Made by a program: the position numbers and the translations under genes
Notes under the pieces: model-generated
The model's database searches: none
The model's input: the letters and a program-made list of their open reading frames with translations, nothing else
Told to the model about the DNA's origin: nothing
Origin: Deltaproteobacteria bacterium CG11_big_fil_rev_8_21_14_0_20_45_16
Lineage (GTDB): Bacteria; Bdellovibrionota; UBA2394
DNA length: 35,640 nucleotides
NCBI GenBank assembly: GCA_002787535.1
Contig: PCXB01000001.1
Coordinates: 1-35,640 of the forward strand
Direction of reading: 5' to 3'
Part shown: positions 14,946-24,277 of the stretch, one piece after another
Layout: every line of letters starts with the position of its first letter
How positions within the stretch are numbered: the first letter of the stretch is position 1

Positions 14946-16031
14946 ATGGTGGGCTTGATTTTGGTCGCTTACTTAACAAGCAAAGAAGGCCTCGCCGACT
15001 TCATGGTTTATCCCTCAGTTTTTGCTTTAGGACTTGTGGCCTTCGGGATGTTAGGAATGGGACCCGTAACCATTGCCGTTGATAGTTATGGACCGGTTAC
15101 CGACAACGCTCAGTCAGTATTTGAACTTTCTCAAATTGAAACGATCTCAGGCATCAAGGATGAAGTCCGAAAGGATTTTGGATTTGATCCAAACTTCATC
15201 CGCGGGAAACACCTTTTAGAAACCAATGATTCCGCGGGCAATACATTTAAGGCAACGGCCAAACCCGTGCTGATTGGTACAGCGGTGATCGGTGCGACTA
15301 CAATGATCTTCTCGATCATCCTGCTCTTAAAGCTTCAACTCGATCTCTTGGATCCAAAAGTTTTGATGGGATTGATAATGGGTGGCGCAGTTATTTATTG
15401 GTTTACAGGCGCTTCTATTCAAGCCGTTACCACTGGCGCACATCGAGCTGTAGAGTTTATCAAAGCTAATATCGATCTTGATAAAATGGAGCGTGCGTCG
15501 ACGGAAAAATCCAAGGAAGTTGTCGAAATTTGTACGCGCTATGCTCAAAACGGAATGATCAATATTCTTGGCGTTATCTTCTCGTTCACTCTGGCTTTTA
15601 CTTGCTTGGATCCAACTTTTTTTGCCAGTTACTTGGTAGCCATCGCTGCCTTCGGACTGTTCCAAGCCATGTTTATGGCCAACGCCGGAGGAGCCTGGGA
15701 TAACGCTAAAAAAGTTGTGGAAGTCGACCTTAAAGAAAAAGGAACAGCTCTTCATGCCGCCACCGTTGTTGGCGATACCGTTGGCGATCCCTTTAAGGAT
15801 ACTTCTTCCGTAGCGATGAACCCCATTATTAAGTTTACGACACTCTTTGGATTGTTAGCGGCTGAGATCGCTGTTGCCTCGGAGCCCGCGACTTCACGAA
15901 CGATTGGAATCGTCTTGTTTATTGTAGGCTGTTTCTTTGTTTACCGATCTTTTTATGGCATGCGAATCAGCCATGGAAATATCCAATCCAATCTTACGGA
16001 AGAAGAGAACAAGCGACGCATCGCAAGTTAA
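14946..16031 (+). CDS. hppA: Membrane-bound pyrophosphatase, C-terminal part (frameshifted)
   Basis: The same protein continued in the -1 frame; homology really begins near 14898 (SGLVAGNFSAFWKGLVMVGL), and the ATG at 14946 is internal. It carries the second catalytic region (GPVTIAVDSYGPVTDNA) and the C-terminal one (MFMANAGGAWDNAKK, HAATVVGDTVGDPFKDTSS, MNPIIKF), with the Asp/Lys residues expected. The segment SAGNTFKATAK has Lys where K+-dependent enzymes have Ala (GNTTAA versus GNTTKG), so the intact enzyme would be of the K+-independent, H+-pumping class. The two parts sum to about 820 residues. The 3' end overlaps the convergent PseG-like gene by 4 bp. Confidence 0.9.
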   Translation: MVGLILVAYLTSKEGLADFMVYPSVFALGLVAFGMLGMGPVTIAVDSYGPVTDNAQSVFELSQIETISGIKDEVRKDFGFDPNFIRGKHLLETNDSAGNTFKATAKPVLIGTAVIGATTMIFSIILLLKLQLDLLDPKVLMGLIMGGAVIYWFTGASIQAVTTGAHRAVEFIKANIDLDKMERASTEKSKEVVEICTRYAQNGMINILGVIFSFTLAFTCLDPTFFASYLVAIAAFGLFQAMFMANAGGAWDNAKKVVEVDLKEKGTALHAATVVGDTVGDPFKDTSSVAMNPIIKFTTLFGLLAAEIAVASEPATSRTIGIVLFIVGCFFVYRSFYGMRISHGNIQSNLTEEENKRRIAS

Positions 16032-16981
16032 GAAAGCTTCAATATATGATCGACAATTCGCTCCGCGCCCCTGTCGTCAATAAGACTTAGGGATTGCCGA
16101 CCAAAGTTCTTTCTTGCGTCAGCGGAAGTTAGCAGACTGATTGCCTGATCAAGATCTTCAAAGAATTCTCTAGAGGCTATTTGGATGCGCTTGCTTTGCA
16201 ATCCGCACTTCAAAAGAAAATCTACTTTCGGCTCCTGATCTTTGGAAATCGCGAAAGCAATAAACGGCACAGCAAGATAAGCTAGCTCATGCGTGGTTTG
16301 CCCCGCGGCGGTTAAAACCAAATCTGATTCAAGCATGAGAATAGCCAGCTTCTCGGCCGAGAGCTGGGAGATAAATTCAATATTTTTCGAATTAGGATTC
16401 GATTCCTTGGAAAGCCAAGGCGCCAAAATCTTAAACTCAAATTTTGAATGTTTATCACAGAAATCCTTTAGAGAATCAAATAGAGGCTGGACCTCGCTTC
16501 CACCCATCGAAATGAGAATTTTATGAAGCCTATCTTTGTGATTTACTTTTTTCTGAGATTTCCGAATTCCTTCTTGAAGGATAACAAAAGAGGACCCCAC
16601 AAGACTTTCGTCAGCATTTTTGTAAAGAAAGCTTTCTGTCCCAAGATTTGCGTTGATTATCAAATCACAGGGAGGATCCAATCGTCCAAAATCATCCATA
16701 TAGATCAATTTTAAATTTTGAGCTCGAATCCCAGCTAAACAATCCAATCCCACTCGATAGGAATCCACAATGATAAGATTATTCTTTGGCCAATTCTTAA
16801 TCCAATCGTCGCATGGAATCATCTGTCCATCCCAGTCCAACTCAGTTGTCGTATCGAGTTTTACTCGAAGATCTACACTCACGCCTCTGTCCGTTAAAAT
16901 TTTGCGCAAGACAGCCATTCGACTGAGATGTCCGAACCCCACTTCACGACCCGCCTCTGTCAAAATAATAAACCTCTTCAA
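16028..16981 (-). CDS. pseG: PseG-like UDP-sugar hydrolase (pseudaminic acid type)
   Basis: 317 residues with a GT-B fold of the PseG kind. The N-terminal glycine loop and catalytic-type His are in GFGHLSRMAVL (15-25). IIVDSYRVG, IYMDDFGRLDPPCDLIINAN and the C-domain ILISMGGSEVQPL and DLVLTAAGQTTHELAYLAVP are all in the order seen in PseG. PseG removes UDP from 2,4-diacetamido-trideoxy-altropyranose on the way to pseudaminic acid. Length is a little above Campylobacter PseG (274). No other pse genes are in the window, so a related hydrolase or glycosyltransferase in surface glycan synthesis is possible. Start is TTG at 16981, with GAGAGG upstream. Confidence 0.72.
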   Translation of the reverse strand: MKRFIILTEAGREVGFGHLSRMAVLRKILTDRGVSVDLRVKLDTTTELDWDGQMIPCDDWIKNWPKNNLIIVDSYRVGLDCLAGIRAQNLKLIYMDDFGRLDPPCDLIINANLGTESFLYKNADESLVGSSFVILQEGIRKSQKKVNHKDRLHKILISMGGSEVQPLFDSLKDFCDKHSKFEFKILAPWLSKESNPNSKNIEFISQLSAEKLAILMLESDLVLTAAGQTTHELAYLAVPFIAFAISKDQEPKVDFLLKCGLQSKRIQIASREFFEDLDQAISLLTSADARKNFGRQSLSLIDDRGAERIVDHILKLS

Positions 16982-17130
16982 AACAAATCTTAGCCTCTCG
17001 GGTTAGGTTTAAGCCTATTTCTCATTGTCTATGCTCGGGCGACCGATGCCAAGCACGCTTTGCGTCACAAGATTCTTCCCGACAAGCGTCGAGAAATTTG
17101 ATTAAATATTAGATCTCGGGGGAGGAAATT

Positions 17131-18720
17131 TTGCTGGATAGCATCGGTGCGGTGATCGCTTTGCAGTTTTTACTGCAGGTCGACTTTCCACAGTCTACGT
17201 CCTGTCGCGATTCAGTCTTAACGGACCCGGAGCTGCAATCTTACTGCCACCCCTATTTGATGCTTCACTATGAGTCTTACTTTCCACTCAAAACCGTATG
17301 GACGGACCAAGTTAGATGCCAATTTCCTAATCAAACGACAAGTTACGTCTATCAAATTGGCAACGATCAGTTCCTTGATATCAAAGGGCTGTCAGGTCGG
17401 AGTATGTCAGCGAACTACAGCACCGAGGCAGCTGACAGCTGTGAAGAGGTTAAGACTCAGCTCCGACAGATGCTAACAATTACTTTTGATAATTTTCAGC
17501 CTTCCTCGATTCGAAAGTGGTCAGAGGATATAAGTTTGAGTCTTATCGTGTCCGAAGCGAATTGCCAGATTCTTTACGATGATTTGGGAGCCTACCTTGA
17601 TCTACTTTTCTCGGAAGGTCGGCACGATAGCGAGCTGCTTTGCATTCCAAATCGACTCATTCAAGGTCGAAACCCAAGCTCTATACGTCGCTATATTCAT
17701 CAGAATCGAAACCCGATGTCCGAGGCTTTATTCTTAATAGGAAGGGATATCCCTGTCTTTGAAATCTTTAATGATGGGTCTGCAACAACGAGCCTCTACC
17801 ACGGTCAAAGTGATCTACCCTATGGAAATTTACTAAATGCCTATTGGGAAAAACCAATTAAGAAAACTAATTCTCGCTTGAAAAACCACATTTATCATAA
17901 ATCTGGAAATATTTACAAACTTGACTACCCCACGCCTTATGCTTTTGACATGGCGAGATTTAATCCTAGCAGCCAAGCTCATCATCCTTACGTTCAGGAT
18001 TTAGGTGTAGGTCGATGGATTGAAAATTCCAATCTGAAAACTGACTTTGCTTCTTATCTAACGAGGCGAAAGGCCTTTCGACCGAAAGCCAATCCGAATT
18101 TCGTAGCTAGCCAGGGTGGCGAAAGCGTGATGTTTCGATACGGAGAAAACCAGGGGTGGAAATTGATCAAAGATAACCTAAGTGAGTTTTTACAAGCTCA
18201 GGAAATCAAACCTGGTAGCTATCAAATCTTCAGCGAAACTGATTTAAGTAACTTTCTCAAATATCTCGACCCTGAAACCGATATTCTTTATTTAAGCGAA
18301 CATGGTACTCCGGGAGACATAGGAAATTTTCATTCTTCAGAGGCCTCTCAGATCGATTGGTGGCCGAGGATCATACACTTTTCATCTTGCTTTGCTGGAT
18401 CATGGACGCTAGTCGAACCTGACGAACCCAGCCTCATTAGAGAACTTCTTAACAGCGCTCATGGCCCAGTTTTGCTGACCGCTGCTCAGACCCAGGTTTA
18501 TTTTAGAATGATTGAAAACTCCGACAGCCTAGCAAAGGATGTCTTTTTACACTCATGGAAAAACATTTCTATCGCGCGGAGGCAAACAGACTCCTTCAAT
18601 ACAAATTTTGAACATCTTGACTTGAGATCGTCTGGCACGACGCCGCCAAGAAAATCTGAATACCTTCTACAGCTGTTTTCCATATTAGGAGTGTTCGGCG
18701 ATCCAAGCATCGAACTATGA
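17131..18720 (+). CDS. Gingipain/caspase-like (clan CD, C25-type) cysteine peptidase, putative
   Basis: 529 residues; TTG start at 17131 has GGGGGAGG nearby. No name-giving family is obvious over the first 360 residues, which are Cys-containing and begin with a weak hydrophobic stretch (GAVIALQFLLQV), possibly an export signal. The C-terminal third has the layout of clan CD peptidases: a strand then His391 in ILYLSEHGTPGDIG, 29 residues later a strand ending in Cys420 in IHFSSCFAGSW, a helix region with GPVLLTAAQT, and a closing VFGDPSIEL, as in the GDPxL end of C25 domains. The His/Cys dyad is the proposed active site. Substrate is unknown. The next gene in the same direction is another predicted secreted peptidase. 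Confidence 0.6.
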   Translation: MLDSIGAVIALQFLLQVDFPQSTSCRDSVLTDPELQSYCHPYLMLHYESYFPLKTVWTDQVRCQFPNQTTSYVYQIGNDQFLDIKGLSGRSMSANYSTEAADSCEEVKTQLRQMLTITFDNFQPSSIRKWSEDISLSLIVSEANCQILYDDLGAYLDLLFSEGRHDSELLCIPNRLIQGRNPSSIRRYIHQNRNPMSEALFLIGRDIPVFEIFNDGSATTSLYHGQSDLPYGNLLNAYWEKPIKKTNSRLKNHIYHKSGNIYKLDYPTPYAFDMARFNPSSQAHHPYVQDLGVGRWIENSNLKTDFASYLTRRKAFRPKANPNFVASQGGESVMFRYGENQGWKLIKDNLSEFLQAQEIKPGSYQIFSETDLSNFLKYLDPETDILYLSEHGTPGDIGNFHSSEASQIDWWPRIIHFSSCFAGSWTLVEPDEPSLIRELLNSAHGPVLLTAAQTQVYFRMIENSDSLAKDVFLHSWKNISIARRQTDSFNTNFEHLDLRSSGTTPPRKSEYLLQLFSILGVFGDPSIEL

Positions 18721-18840
18721 GATAACAAGATAAGTATTCCACAGCATCTACTCCAAGCGTTATCCCGTCGCGTTACTAATATCTAATTTGCTAGGACCTT
18801 CGCGATGATTTCTTTACAATGTCATTCAGGGGGAGTGCTC

Positions 18841-20463
18841 ATGAAAAAATTTATTTTAATTTCTATGGCAATTATATTACAAGGCGGACAAGCTTTCGCG
18901 GATCTGCCGCCTAACGATTTATATTTATTGGATGGAAAACATCGACGCCCTCCTCAAATCGATGAAGAAACATTCAATCAGATTATCGATAAGATTGAAG
19001 CGATTTATGCTCCCGTTGTCCAAAAGCATTCAGCCCAACTAGAGATCGTTCGTAACTGGACCGACCCAACTGTCAACGCCTATGCTGAGCAAACAGGAAA
19101 CACCTGGAAAGTAAGTATGTTCGGAGGGCTGGCTCGACACCCTGTCGTCACGCCAGATGGTTTTGCTATGGTCGTCTGTCACGAACTTGGCCATCACCTT
19201 GGTGGCTACCCCTTCTATAGCGGGATGAGCTGGGCTGCTGCCGAAGGGGCGGCAGATTATTTTGCGACACAAACGTGTGCCAAAAGAATATGGGCGAATG
19301 ATTTGGAAGAAAATGCCAGTTTTGAAGATAAGGTTCATCCGACGGTAAAAGCAAAATGCGATGAAGCCTACGCCAGTCAACGACAGCGACAACTATGTTA
19401 TCGAACGGCAATGGCCGGCTATTCCCTAGGCAACCTTCTCGGTATTCTTGGCGGAACCCAAGTAAGCTTTGAGGCTGAAGATCGACATATTGTAACCCAA
19501 ACAAAGGAGTCTCACCCCGCCGCCCAGTGCCGCTTGGATACTTATGTTTCGGGAGGAATATGTGGACGAATGATTCCCGATTCAATCATCCCAGGAAAGA
19601 TTGGAGATGGCTCCAGCAATGATAAGAATGCTGAGCTCCAAGCCGGAGTATTTTCTTGCATGAATGCTGATATGCGCGCTTTTGGAGCGAGACCCGCTTG
19701 CTGGTTTGGCGAGCAACGCAGCCCCATCGTCGGCCTCCAAAAATGGGACTGGATAGAAGTCGTTGGCAACGGCAATGGTATTCCGGAGCCAGCTGAAATT
19801 CTTTCCTTTTCGGGCAGTCTTTCGAATGCTTCTAGCGAAGGCTTCGCAGGACTGAACGCAAGCCTTACATCGAGCTCCGCTGAAATCATAATTCTTAAGA
19901 ATACTTCTAAATTAAGTGAGCTGCCCGCTTATGGCACGAGCGATCTTGATTCTCAGTTTGTAATCTATATTAAGGATGTGGCTTACTGTGGATCGCCCTT
20001 TGACCTTCAGCTTCAGCTGAAATCAAAAGATCGACTCGGAAAAGTCGACTTCTTTAATCAAATTGGAACTCACGAAGAAAGCTGGCGAGAAGAACTCGAA
20101 GTTCAAAAACATATTCCCGATAAAGGCAAAGGTCGTGTGATCGAAGCCTTCTTTGTCGATCGAGCCTTCAGCCCGATCGCCCTAAATATTGAGCTTAAGA
20201 TACAACACCGCTATATATCTGACCTGCGCTATTACCTGATCACTCCAGCAGGAGACAAACTCCCCATTTCGGTTCAAGCCGACAAACTTGAATCTGAGGA
20301 TCAGACTCCCACTTTTCTAATCAGCGCCCATCATTTTTTTGAACCTCATATGGGCTCGGTCGGCTTATGGGGGATCATGATTGAAGATACTTACACAAGT
20401 GATGAAGGCAATCTTCAAAGTTGGTCAGCGGTATTTGACGAGGCCATTTGCGAGGCTAACTAA
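18841..20463 (+). CDS. Secreted zinc metallopeptidase with C-terminal P-domain
   Basis: The start is taken at ATG 18841 (AGGGGGAG upstream), giving signal peptide MKKFILISMAIILQGGQAFA; the longer ORF from 18805 would bury it. The zinc site is HELGHH at 114-119, followed by AAEGAADYFATQTC, where Glu may be the third ligand as in gluzincins. The middle is Cys-rich (CDEAY, QLCYR, AAQCRLD, GGICGR). The last 90 residues match the proprotein-convertase P-domain pattern (LKIQHRYISDLRYYLITPAGD, VGLWGIMIEDTYTSDEG, LQSWSAVF). P-domains are often found at the end of bacterial secreted proteases. Probably an extracellular or periplasmic degradative enzyme. Confidence 0.8.
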   Translation: MKKFILISMAIILQGGQAFADLPPNDLYLLDGKHRRPPQIDEETFNQIIDKIEAIYAPVVQKHSAQLEIVRNWTDPTVNAYAEQTGNTWKVSMFGGLARHPVVTPDGFAMVVCHELGHHLGGYPFYSGMSWAAAEGAADYFATQTCAKRIWANDLEENASFEDKVHPTVKAKCDEAYASQRQRQLCYRTAMAGYSLGNLLGILGGTQVSFEAEDRHIVTQTKESHPAAQCRLDTYVSGGICGRMIPDSIIPGKIGDGSSNDKNAELQAGVFSCMNADMRAFGARPACWFGEQRSPIVGLQKWDWIEVVGNGNGIPEPAEILSFSGSLSNASSEGFAGLNASLTSSSAEIIILKNTSKLSELPAYGTSDLDSQFVIYIKDVAYCGSPFDLQLQLKSKDRLGKVDFFNQIGTHEESWREELEVQKHIPDKGKGRVIEAFFVDRAFSPIALNIELKIQHRYISDLRYYLITPAGDKLPISVQADKLESEDQTPTFLISAHHFFEPHMGSVGLWGIMIEDTYTSDEGNLQSWSAVFDEAICEAN

Positions 20464-20467
20464 GTGT

Positions 20468-20794
20468 TTACGGGAGAGGCATAAGCTGACAGCCTTGTCT
20501 CTCCCCGATCCAGCGAGCTCGACTTTTATAAAAGAAGCCCTCAACGAAAATTTCTTTCCTGTCTTTATCCCAAGAGAAGCTTGATATCGGAACCCACTGT
20601 TTGGTCCATTCGTGGCAATGCTCTTCCGATTGCTTCATTACATAGTAGCAGCTACAAAATTCCTTTGCGTAATAGGCCGAAATAATTTGGGGGAAACTCT
20701 TAAAATAGATCCAATTCATGGAAGCAAAAATCGCCATTCCAAAGATGAGCACGAGTAGTCCTAAAAAAAATCTATTTTTAGTTTTAGTTTGCAT
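20468..20794 (-). CDS. Small Cys-rich membrane-anchored protein
   Basis: 108 residues: one N-terminal helix (FFLGLLVLIFGMAIFASMNW), then an extracytoplasmic part with four Cys (EFCSCYYVMKQSEEHCHEW ... RQGCQLMP), which could make two disulfides. The start overlaps the 3' end of the serine hydrolase gene by 11 bp, so the two are translationally coupled. It may be an accessory or inhibitor of that hydrolase. No named family is recognised. It ends only 5 bp from the convergent metallopeptidase gene. Confidence 0.65.
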   Translation of the reverse strand: MQTKTKNRFFLGLLVLIFGMAIFASMNWIYFKSFPQIISAYYAKEFCSCYYVMKQSEEHCHEWTKQWVPISSFSWDKDRKEIFVEGFFYKSRARWIGERQGCQLMPLP

Positions 20795-21986
20795 TTTCGA
20801 TTCCCGATGTATCAGTGATTTCTTGCCCGACAGAAAGCTCGGCCTTGCGCAGCATCGTATTCAAATCCAAGGCGCCATCCAACTCATCACCAAACCTGGC
20901 TACAACTAATTTCTTAGATGGAAAAATGGCCAGATACTGGCCCCAATGCCCTCTCGCCAAGATCACATCCTCCGAAACATCTGGATAAATCTTGCCTACG
21001 CCTTCTTCCGAGCGCGTACGATTGACCCACCACTGGCCGCCGCCATTTCCTCCCGCAAAAAAGCGATGAAAATCCTTTTCACGATAATAGGGAGATAACT
21101 TTGTCATCTCATCTATCCAATCCTCGGGAAGAAATTCTTTCCCTTTCCATCGCCCACCCTGCAGCACCAGCTGACCCAAATTGGCTAAAGCTCCCGCCTC
21201 TATATAAAGGTGGCTACCTCCTGATGGCGTCCCAGCTGCATCCGCTTCCCAGGTCCAATTCTCAATGTTCAATGGCGCAAAGAATTCCGTCTCCAAAAAA
21301 TCATAGATCCCGGAATGGCCTGCAAGCGATTGGGACAAAACCCCCATTAAAGCCTGGCTGTCTCCAGTTGAATAATTCCAGCGCTCGCCCGGGGCTGCGG
21401 CCCATGGCTGTCTAAATACATACGCGGCCCGATCATCCTTTCCCCTCGTATAGAGCATTGTCACCACATCTGAGAATAAGGGCGCAAACTCATAAGTCTC
21501 CTGCCACGCAAAGCCTGAAGCCCAATGCAATAAATGCTCAACTTTTAAACTATCCCCATGGGGACCACTAAGCTGGGGATAAAATTTCTGAACAAGATCC
21601 TTACGATTTAGATATCCCAGTTTTTCCGCTCGTCCAACCGCTAAACCTGTAACGCTTTTGGACACAGACCAAGCCAAATGCTTGGTATCGCGGGAAAAAT
21701 TTTTTCGAAATCTTTCATAGACCGGGCAGCTATCCAGCAAGATATAGAGTCCATCCGTCCGGATTCTCTTAGTTCGAGGACCATCTGATTCCATCTCTGG
21801 AAACAAATACGACACAAAGTCTTCAAATGCTTTGGATTTCGTATAGGCCTTCTTGGAACGCACACAATGCTCACGCGGCACATCCGGAACTTGGCCTCTC
21901 AACTCGATTGACCCAATAAATAACAGAAACCAAGCACTTACGAGTGCCAGACTCCGCTCAATTCTCTTATCATCCCCCAATTTCAT
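20784..21986 (-). CDS. Serine hydrolase, beta-lactamase/NylB-like family
   Basis: The start is taken at ATG 21986 (MKLGDDKRIERSLALVSAWF); a TTG at 22040 gives 18 more residues without a better site. An N-terminal hydrophobic segment points to export or anchoring. The catalytic SxxK is SVSK at 107-110 (HLAWSVSKSVTGLAVG). The second motif is YST at 203-205 (GERWNYSTGDSQALMG), and the C-terminal region has ILARGHWGQYLAIFPSKKLVV, the usual position of the third motif (HxG-like). This fits class C beta-lactamase-fold hydrolases of the 6-aminohexanoate-dimer hydrolase type rather than true beta-lactamases; substrates may be amides or esters. Coupled to the small Cys-rich gene downstream. Confidence 0.82.
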   Translation of the reverse strand: MKLGDDKRIERSLALVSAWFLLFIGSIELRGQVPDVPREHCVRSKKAYTKSKAFEDFVSYLFPEMESDGPRTKRIRTDGLYILLDSCPVYERFRKNFSRDTKHLAWSVSKSVTGLAVGRAEKLGYLNRKDLVQKFYPQLSGPHGDSLKVEHLLHWASGFAWQETYEFAPLFSDVVTMLYTRGKDDRAAYVFRQPWAAAPGERWNYSTGDSQALMGVLSQSLAGHSGIYDFLETEFFAPLNIENWTWEADAAGTPSGGSHLYIEAGALANLGQLVLQGGRWKGKEFLPEDWIDEMTKLSPYYREKDFHRFFAGGNGGGQWWVNRTRSEEGVGKIYPDVSEDVILARGHWGQYLAIFPSKKLVVARFGDELDGALDLNTMLRKAELSVGQEITDTSGIENAN

Positions 21987-22103
21987 AAGCCTAGATTGCA
22001 CGATTTTATTAAAGTCTACAATGACTAGAATTCCTCTCAATTTGGATTAAGACTAGATCTTGGTTGGTGTACCACCACCCCAAAGTGCTGATAGTTTCGG
22101 AAC

Positions 22104-22538
22104 ATGAAGGTTTTTAGTGGGTCAGAGGACAAAGCATACAAGGCACTGATAGCAGAAGACGAAGTTTATTTATTGGATCTTTTGAACGATTATTTGACGC
22201 AGAGAAATTTTATCGTTTCCAAGGCTTCTGATCATGTGGAGGCCCTCAGAATAATGAGTCATGAACATTTCGACATCCTAATTGCTGATATTGTTTTAGA
22301 TAGAAGCAGTTTCGGTGGAATAGAGCTACTTAAGGCCGCCAAGAATCAAAATATCCCGAGCTTAATTATTTCTGGTCAGGCGACTATGCTCTCTTTAAAG
22401 GCCGCAATAAATTTAAGGGCTGATTACTTTATGGAAAAACCCTTCGATTTAAATATTCTCTACCGAGTCATCATGAGTCTAATCAATCACCAGCATTCTT
22501 TAGGTTTTTCGAAGCTTAAACTCCAATTGGGTCATTAA
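22104..22538 (+). CDS. Single-domain response regulator
   Basis: 144 residues, receiver domain only. The acidic pocket is Glu18/Asp19 (ALIAEDEVYLLD), the phospho-acceptor Asp62 (ILIADIVLD), Ser90 in LIISGQ and Lys112 in MEKPF. No output domain follows; a 20-residue tail ends the protein. It is followed after 3 nt by a PAS histidine kinase in the same direction, so the pair is an operon. The regulator may act by protein contact or as a phosphate relay or sink for that kinase. Confidence 0.9.
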   Translation: MKVFSGSEDKAYKALIAEDEVYLLDLLNDYLTQRNFIVSKASDHVEALRIMSHEHFDILIADIVLDRSSFGGIELLKAAKNQNIPSLIISGQATMLSLKAAINLRADYFMEKPFDLNILYRVIMSLINHQHSLGFSKLKLQLGH

Positions 22539-22541
22539 TTT

Positions 22542-24224
22542 TTGGTAACCGAGGTTTTGAACAATTATCTTTTGCTGAATGGCGATGTTAGTTTCTCCGA
22601 CTGGATTATCTATTCTAGTCCAATATTTGGATTGCTTGTTTTAATAGCTCTTTTGTGGCGCCATAAACTTACTAAGACTCTTAATGAGCTCAGGCAAAGC
22701 CAACAGCTTCTAAATAATACACAAGCGGATGCTAAAATAGGCGGTTGGTCTCTTAATATTCTAACTTCAAAGTTTGAATGCACCTTGCAAGCGGCCATCA
22801 TTCATCAAACTAAGTTCCACGCCGACATGACATTGGAAACTCTGATCAATCATTATCAATTTGAGGACCGCGCCACTGTCGCCAAGTCACTGAAGACATG
22901 TGCTAAAGAAGGTCGATCATTTGAACATGAAGTGCGGCTTATCAAACCTCAACATATTAAACCAATCTGGATTCGAATGACAGGCCACGCCGAATACAAT
23001 GCGCAAGGAGAAATTGTTTCAGTTAGAGGAAGTTTTCAAGATATTAGCGCCCAAAAACAAGTCGAAGCTAGAGTCATTCAAGAACGACAGCTCTTGGAAC
23101 GTCTGGTTCAAAATGCTTCTATTGTTGCGTTTCAGATCAAAAGAAAATCCAATAATAGGATTTCAATTCCTTTTATTAGTCGAAACGCTTCGGAATTCTT
23201 TGGCATTGAAGTTCAATCAAGAATCGCTGATGCTGGCGATCTGTTGAAACTCTTTGAAGCTTCCGATATATTAACTTTTCAACAACAGCTATCCGAATCA
23301 GCGGCGAAGCTTCAACAATTTAGATGGAAAGGAAGGCTCTGCGGACTCACGAGCAAGACCCGCTGGGTTCAAAGCATCGCAACTCCCAGAACCAACAAAG
23401 CGGGAGACTTGATCTGGGACGGCCTTGTATTCGATATATCGGAACAAGTGGAAGCTGAATTGATAGCGGAACAACTAAAGATCGAGGCTATACATTCGGG
23501 TAAATTAGCTTCACTCGGGGAACTCGCGGCTGAAATTGGTCACGAAATCAACAATCCATTAGCTATTATATCAGGTTACGCCCAGAAGCTATTCACTGAC
23601 AGTCAAGCGGATCGAGCGCTAAGCCCTCAGGAAGTTCAAGTTTCTGCTAAGCGGATCTACGAAACAAGTCTTCGTATTGTAAAGATTATTACGAGTCTAA
23701 GAGCTCTTGCGATAAGATCCGATACTCGACTCCATAAAACTACAAATATTCACGATCTCATTTCTAATTGCCTCGATCTCTGCCAGGAGAGATTTTCAAA
23801 GTATGGAATCACGATACAAGTCCCGCTACAAAATCCAGTTTCAATTGAATGTGTGGATCAAGAAATTATTCAAGTTATTATGAATCTATTGAACAACTCA
23901 TTTGATGCCGTTCGATATTTAACTGAACGTTGGATTGAAATTGATATTGAAGAGGTCGGGGATCAGGTCGAGATGGTTTTTATGGATAGTGGAACAGGCA
24001 TTAACGAAGAGCATCAAAGTAAAATCTGGAAGCCCTTTTTCACTACCAAATCGCCTTCGGGGGGAACTGGCCTCGGATTAAGCATATCCAAGAGGATTAT
24101 TGAATCTCATGGCGGCGAAATTCATTATGATTTGGACTCGGCCTTTACGAAGTTCATCGTACGCCTACCAAAATCTCAAAATATGGCCACAGACGAAGCT
24201 ATCGAGCTTGAAAAGGCTGGCTAG
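22542..24224 (+). CDS. PAS-domain sensor histidine kinase
   Basis: 560 residues. One membrane helix at about 22-40, two PAS-like regions (about 60-175 ending GSFQDISAQKQVEAR and about 185-305 ending GLVFDISEQVEAE), then a HisKA domain with His334 in EIGHEINNPLAII. The ATPase domain has the N box (NLLNNSFDAV), G1 (DSGTGI), F box (FFTTK) and G2 (GGTGLGLSIS). The kinase is complete, of the NtrB-like orthodox type. With only a single short hydrophobic segment it probably senses a cytoplasmic or membrane-derived signal through the PAS domains. TTG start at 22542, 3 nt after the response regulator stop; no strong ribosome binding site, consistent with coupling. Confidence 0.93.
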   Translation: MVTEVLNNYLLLNGDVSFSDWIIYSSPIFGLLVLIALLWRHKLTKTLNELRQSQQLLNNTQADAKIGGWSLNILTSKFECTLQAAIIHQTKFHADMTLETLINHYQFEDRATVAKSLKTCAKEGRSFEHEVRLIKPQHIKPIWIRMTGHAEYNAQGEIVSVRGSFQDISAQKQVEARVIQERQLLERLVQNASIVAFQIKRKSNNRISIPFISRNASEFFGIEVQSRIADAGDLLKLFEASDILTFQQQLSESAAKLQQFRWKGRLCGLTSKTRWVQSIATPRTNKAGDLIWDGLVFDISEQVEAELIAEQLKIEAIHSGKLASLGELAAEIGHEINNPLAIISGYAQKLFTDSQADRALSPQEVQVSAKRIYETSLRIVKIITSLRALAIRSDTRLHKTTNIHDLISNCLDLCQERFSKYGITIQVPLQNPVSIECVDQEIIQVIMNLLNNSFDAVRYLTERWIEIDIEEVGDQVEMVFMDSGTGINEEHQSKIWKPFFTTKSPSGGTGLGLSISKRIIESHGGEIHYDLDSAFTKFIVRLPKSQNMATDEAIELEKAG

Positions 24225-24277
24225 ACAATCCGTGGGTTCTCGACTTTTTTGGCCCTCTAGGCTACAAGTGACTTAAT

